Positions 5,975-6,705 of a stretch of 6,705 nucleotides of DNA are shown here, piece after piece. Position 1 is the stretch's first letter, and every line of letters begins with the position of its first letter. The notes beneath the pieces were generated by a model. It searched no databases. It worked only from the letters and a program-made list of their open reading frames with translations, and was not told where the DNA came from. Location of the stretch: NCBI GenBank assembly GCA_016288255.1, contig JAEEYS010000129.1, positions 1 through 6,705 of the forward strand. The letters are read 5' to 3'. Source of the stretch: Bacillota bacterium (GTDB lineage Bacteria > Bacillota > Tb-RUG-66). The translations under genes and the position numbers were made by a program.

Positions 5975-6014
5975 AAAAAGCCTGGATAGCATAACTTCTT
6001 CTATCCGGGCTTTT
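5975..6014 (-). terminator. Rho-independent terminator of ftsW
   Basis: On the minus strand GCCCGGATAG (6010-6001) and CTATCCAGGC (5990-5981 region) form a 10-bp stem with one C-A mismatch. It is followed by T6, starting at the ftsW stop codon. On the plus strand the mismatch becomes a G-U pair with a shorter T tract, so it could also back up the symporter terminator. It makes read-through from ftsW into murC unlikely. Confidence 0.8.
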
Positions 6015-6705
6015 ATGTCTCTTTTGTATACCTTGAAATATTGAGTAATATCCCTACCGCCGCCATGGTTACCAAAAGCGAGGTAGAGCCATAACTGATG
6101 AAAGGCAGCGGAAGTCCCGTATTGGGAATAGACGCGGATACAACAGCAATATTGACGATCGCTTGAAATCCGATATATGTTGTGATCCCCGCGGCCATCA
6201 ATGTGCCCACCGTATCTTTTGCATTCAAAGCGATTTTATACCCTCTCCAGATGAAAAACAAAAACAATACAATGACAAAAACGCAGCCAATCAAGCCGAA
6301 TTCCTCTCCGATGATGGAAAAGATAAAGTCTGTATGCGGTTCCGGGATATAGAACCATTTTTGCCTGCTCTGACCCAATCCTACGCCAAAGACGCCGCCG
6401 GATCCAATCGCCAAAAGTGACTGAATGATCTGATAACCGGCATCCAAAGGGTCCGACCATGGGTTACGAAAAATCAGCAGCCTCTGCAGCCGATACGGTT
6501 CCAAAATAATGGCAACCGTTACAAAAGCCAAACCCAATATCCCGATAATGATCAAATGTCTCCATTTAGCACCGCCCAAAAAAATCAAAATGATAGCGAC
6601 CAAAGCAATGATCACAGTCGTGGAAAGGTCCGGTTCCACAAAAACCAACCCACACACGGCACCCATCACAAGAAGATACGGTATGATCCCCTTGCCAAAG
6701 GTTCC
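6013..6705 (-). CDS. ftsW: SEDS peptidoglycan polymerase, FtsW/SpoVE type (partial, N terminus outside window)
   Basis: C-terminal 230 residues of a SEDS-family lipid II glycosyltransferase that polymerises glycan strands, with its partner class B PBP, at the septum (FtsW) or spore cortex (SpoVE). Visible motifs are VEPDLSTTVI, WSDPLDAGYQIIQSLLAIG, the LGQSRQKWFYIPEPHTDFIFSI region with the Asp of HTDF (visible residue 126) matching the catalytic Asp of FtsW and RodA, GEEFGLIG, and the late GLPLPFISYGSTSLL. Several hydrophobic segments are visible. The reading frame is open to 6705 and the extra residues (GTFGKGIIPYLL) fit the family, so the GTG at 6669 is not the start. A full FtsW is about 370-400 residues, so roughly 150 or more lie outside. 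A setting beside murC-murA favours FtsW or SpoVE over RodA, but the N terminus and neighbours to the right would be needed to separate them. The stop runs into a terminator. Confidence 0.9.
   Translation of the reverse strand, partial: GTFGKGIIPYLLVMGAVCGLVFVEPDLSTTVIIALVAIILIFLGGAKWRHLIIIGILGLAFVTVAIILEPYRLQRLLIFRNPWSDPLDAGYQIIQSLLAIGSGGVFGVGLGQSRQKWFYIPEPHTDFIFSIIGEEFGLIGCVFVIVLFLFFIWRGYKIALNAKDTVGTLMAAGITTYIGFQAIVNIAVVSASIPNTGLPLPFISYGSTSLLVTMAAVGILLNISRYTKET

Noticed and set aside
5789..5989. 66-codon plus-strand frame across the symporter end
   Set aside because: It starts inside the symporter in another frame and reads through the terminator hairpin.
6667..6669. GTG as the start of ftsW
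   Set aside because: The frame stays open to the window edge and the upstream residues fit the SEDS family, so the gene is cut by the edge rather than starting here.

Overview
The window looks like chromosomal DNA of a low-to-moderate GC Bacillota (Firmicutes) bacterium. The grounds are strong AGGAGG-type ribosome binding sites, GTG starts on some genes, AT-rich intergenic DNA and clostridial-style MurA, MurC and FtsW proteins. A clostridial or Negativicutes lineage is plausible, but nothing here fixes the genus.

Layout. On the minus strand, reading right to left, lie the C-terminal half of a SEDS peptidoglycan polymerase (ftsW/spoVE type, 6705-6013, cut by the window edge), then murC (2736-1318) and murA (1325-27). 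murC and murA overlap by 8 bp and form one translational unit. These genes belong to the division and cell-wall (dcw) cluster. Between ftsW and murC, where murG normally lies, are about 3.3 kb of plus-strand DNA. This holds a membrane-anchored TPR-like protein (3002-3883), a 48-residue single-pass membrane protein (4183-4329) and a sodium:solute symporter (4329-5831). The small protein and the symporter share a TAATG stop/start junction. No murG is visible in the window.

Regulation. The murC and TPR-gene starts are divergent, separated by a 265-bp region. The symporter operon has a likely sigma-A promoter near 3931-3962 and a long AT-rich leader of about 210 nt with several possible hairpins. 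A clear intrinsic terminator follows the symporter. A second hairpin faces it directly behind the ftsW stop, so the two units converge and end there. ftsW transcription therefore probably stops before murC, and murC-murA should have its own promoter in the 2737-3001 gap. A 10-bp inverted repeat lies against the murC ribosome binding site.

How the genes work together. MurA makes UDP-GlcNAc-enolpyruvate, the first committed step of peptidoglycan synthesis. MurC adds the first amino acid to UDP-MurNAc. FtsW polymerises the finished lipid II at the septum. The plus-strand genes appear functionally separate: a Na+-coupled uptake system with a probable small accessory subunit, and a TPR protein of unknown role. 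The most interesting items are the small protein coupled to the symporter, the structured leader before it, and the interruption of the dcw cluster.
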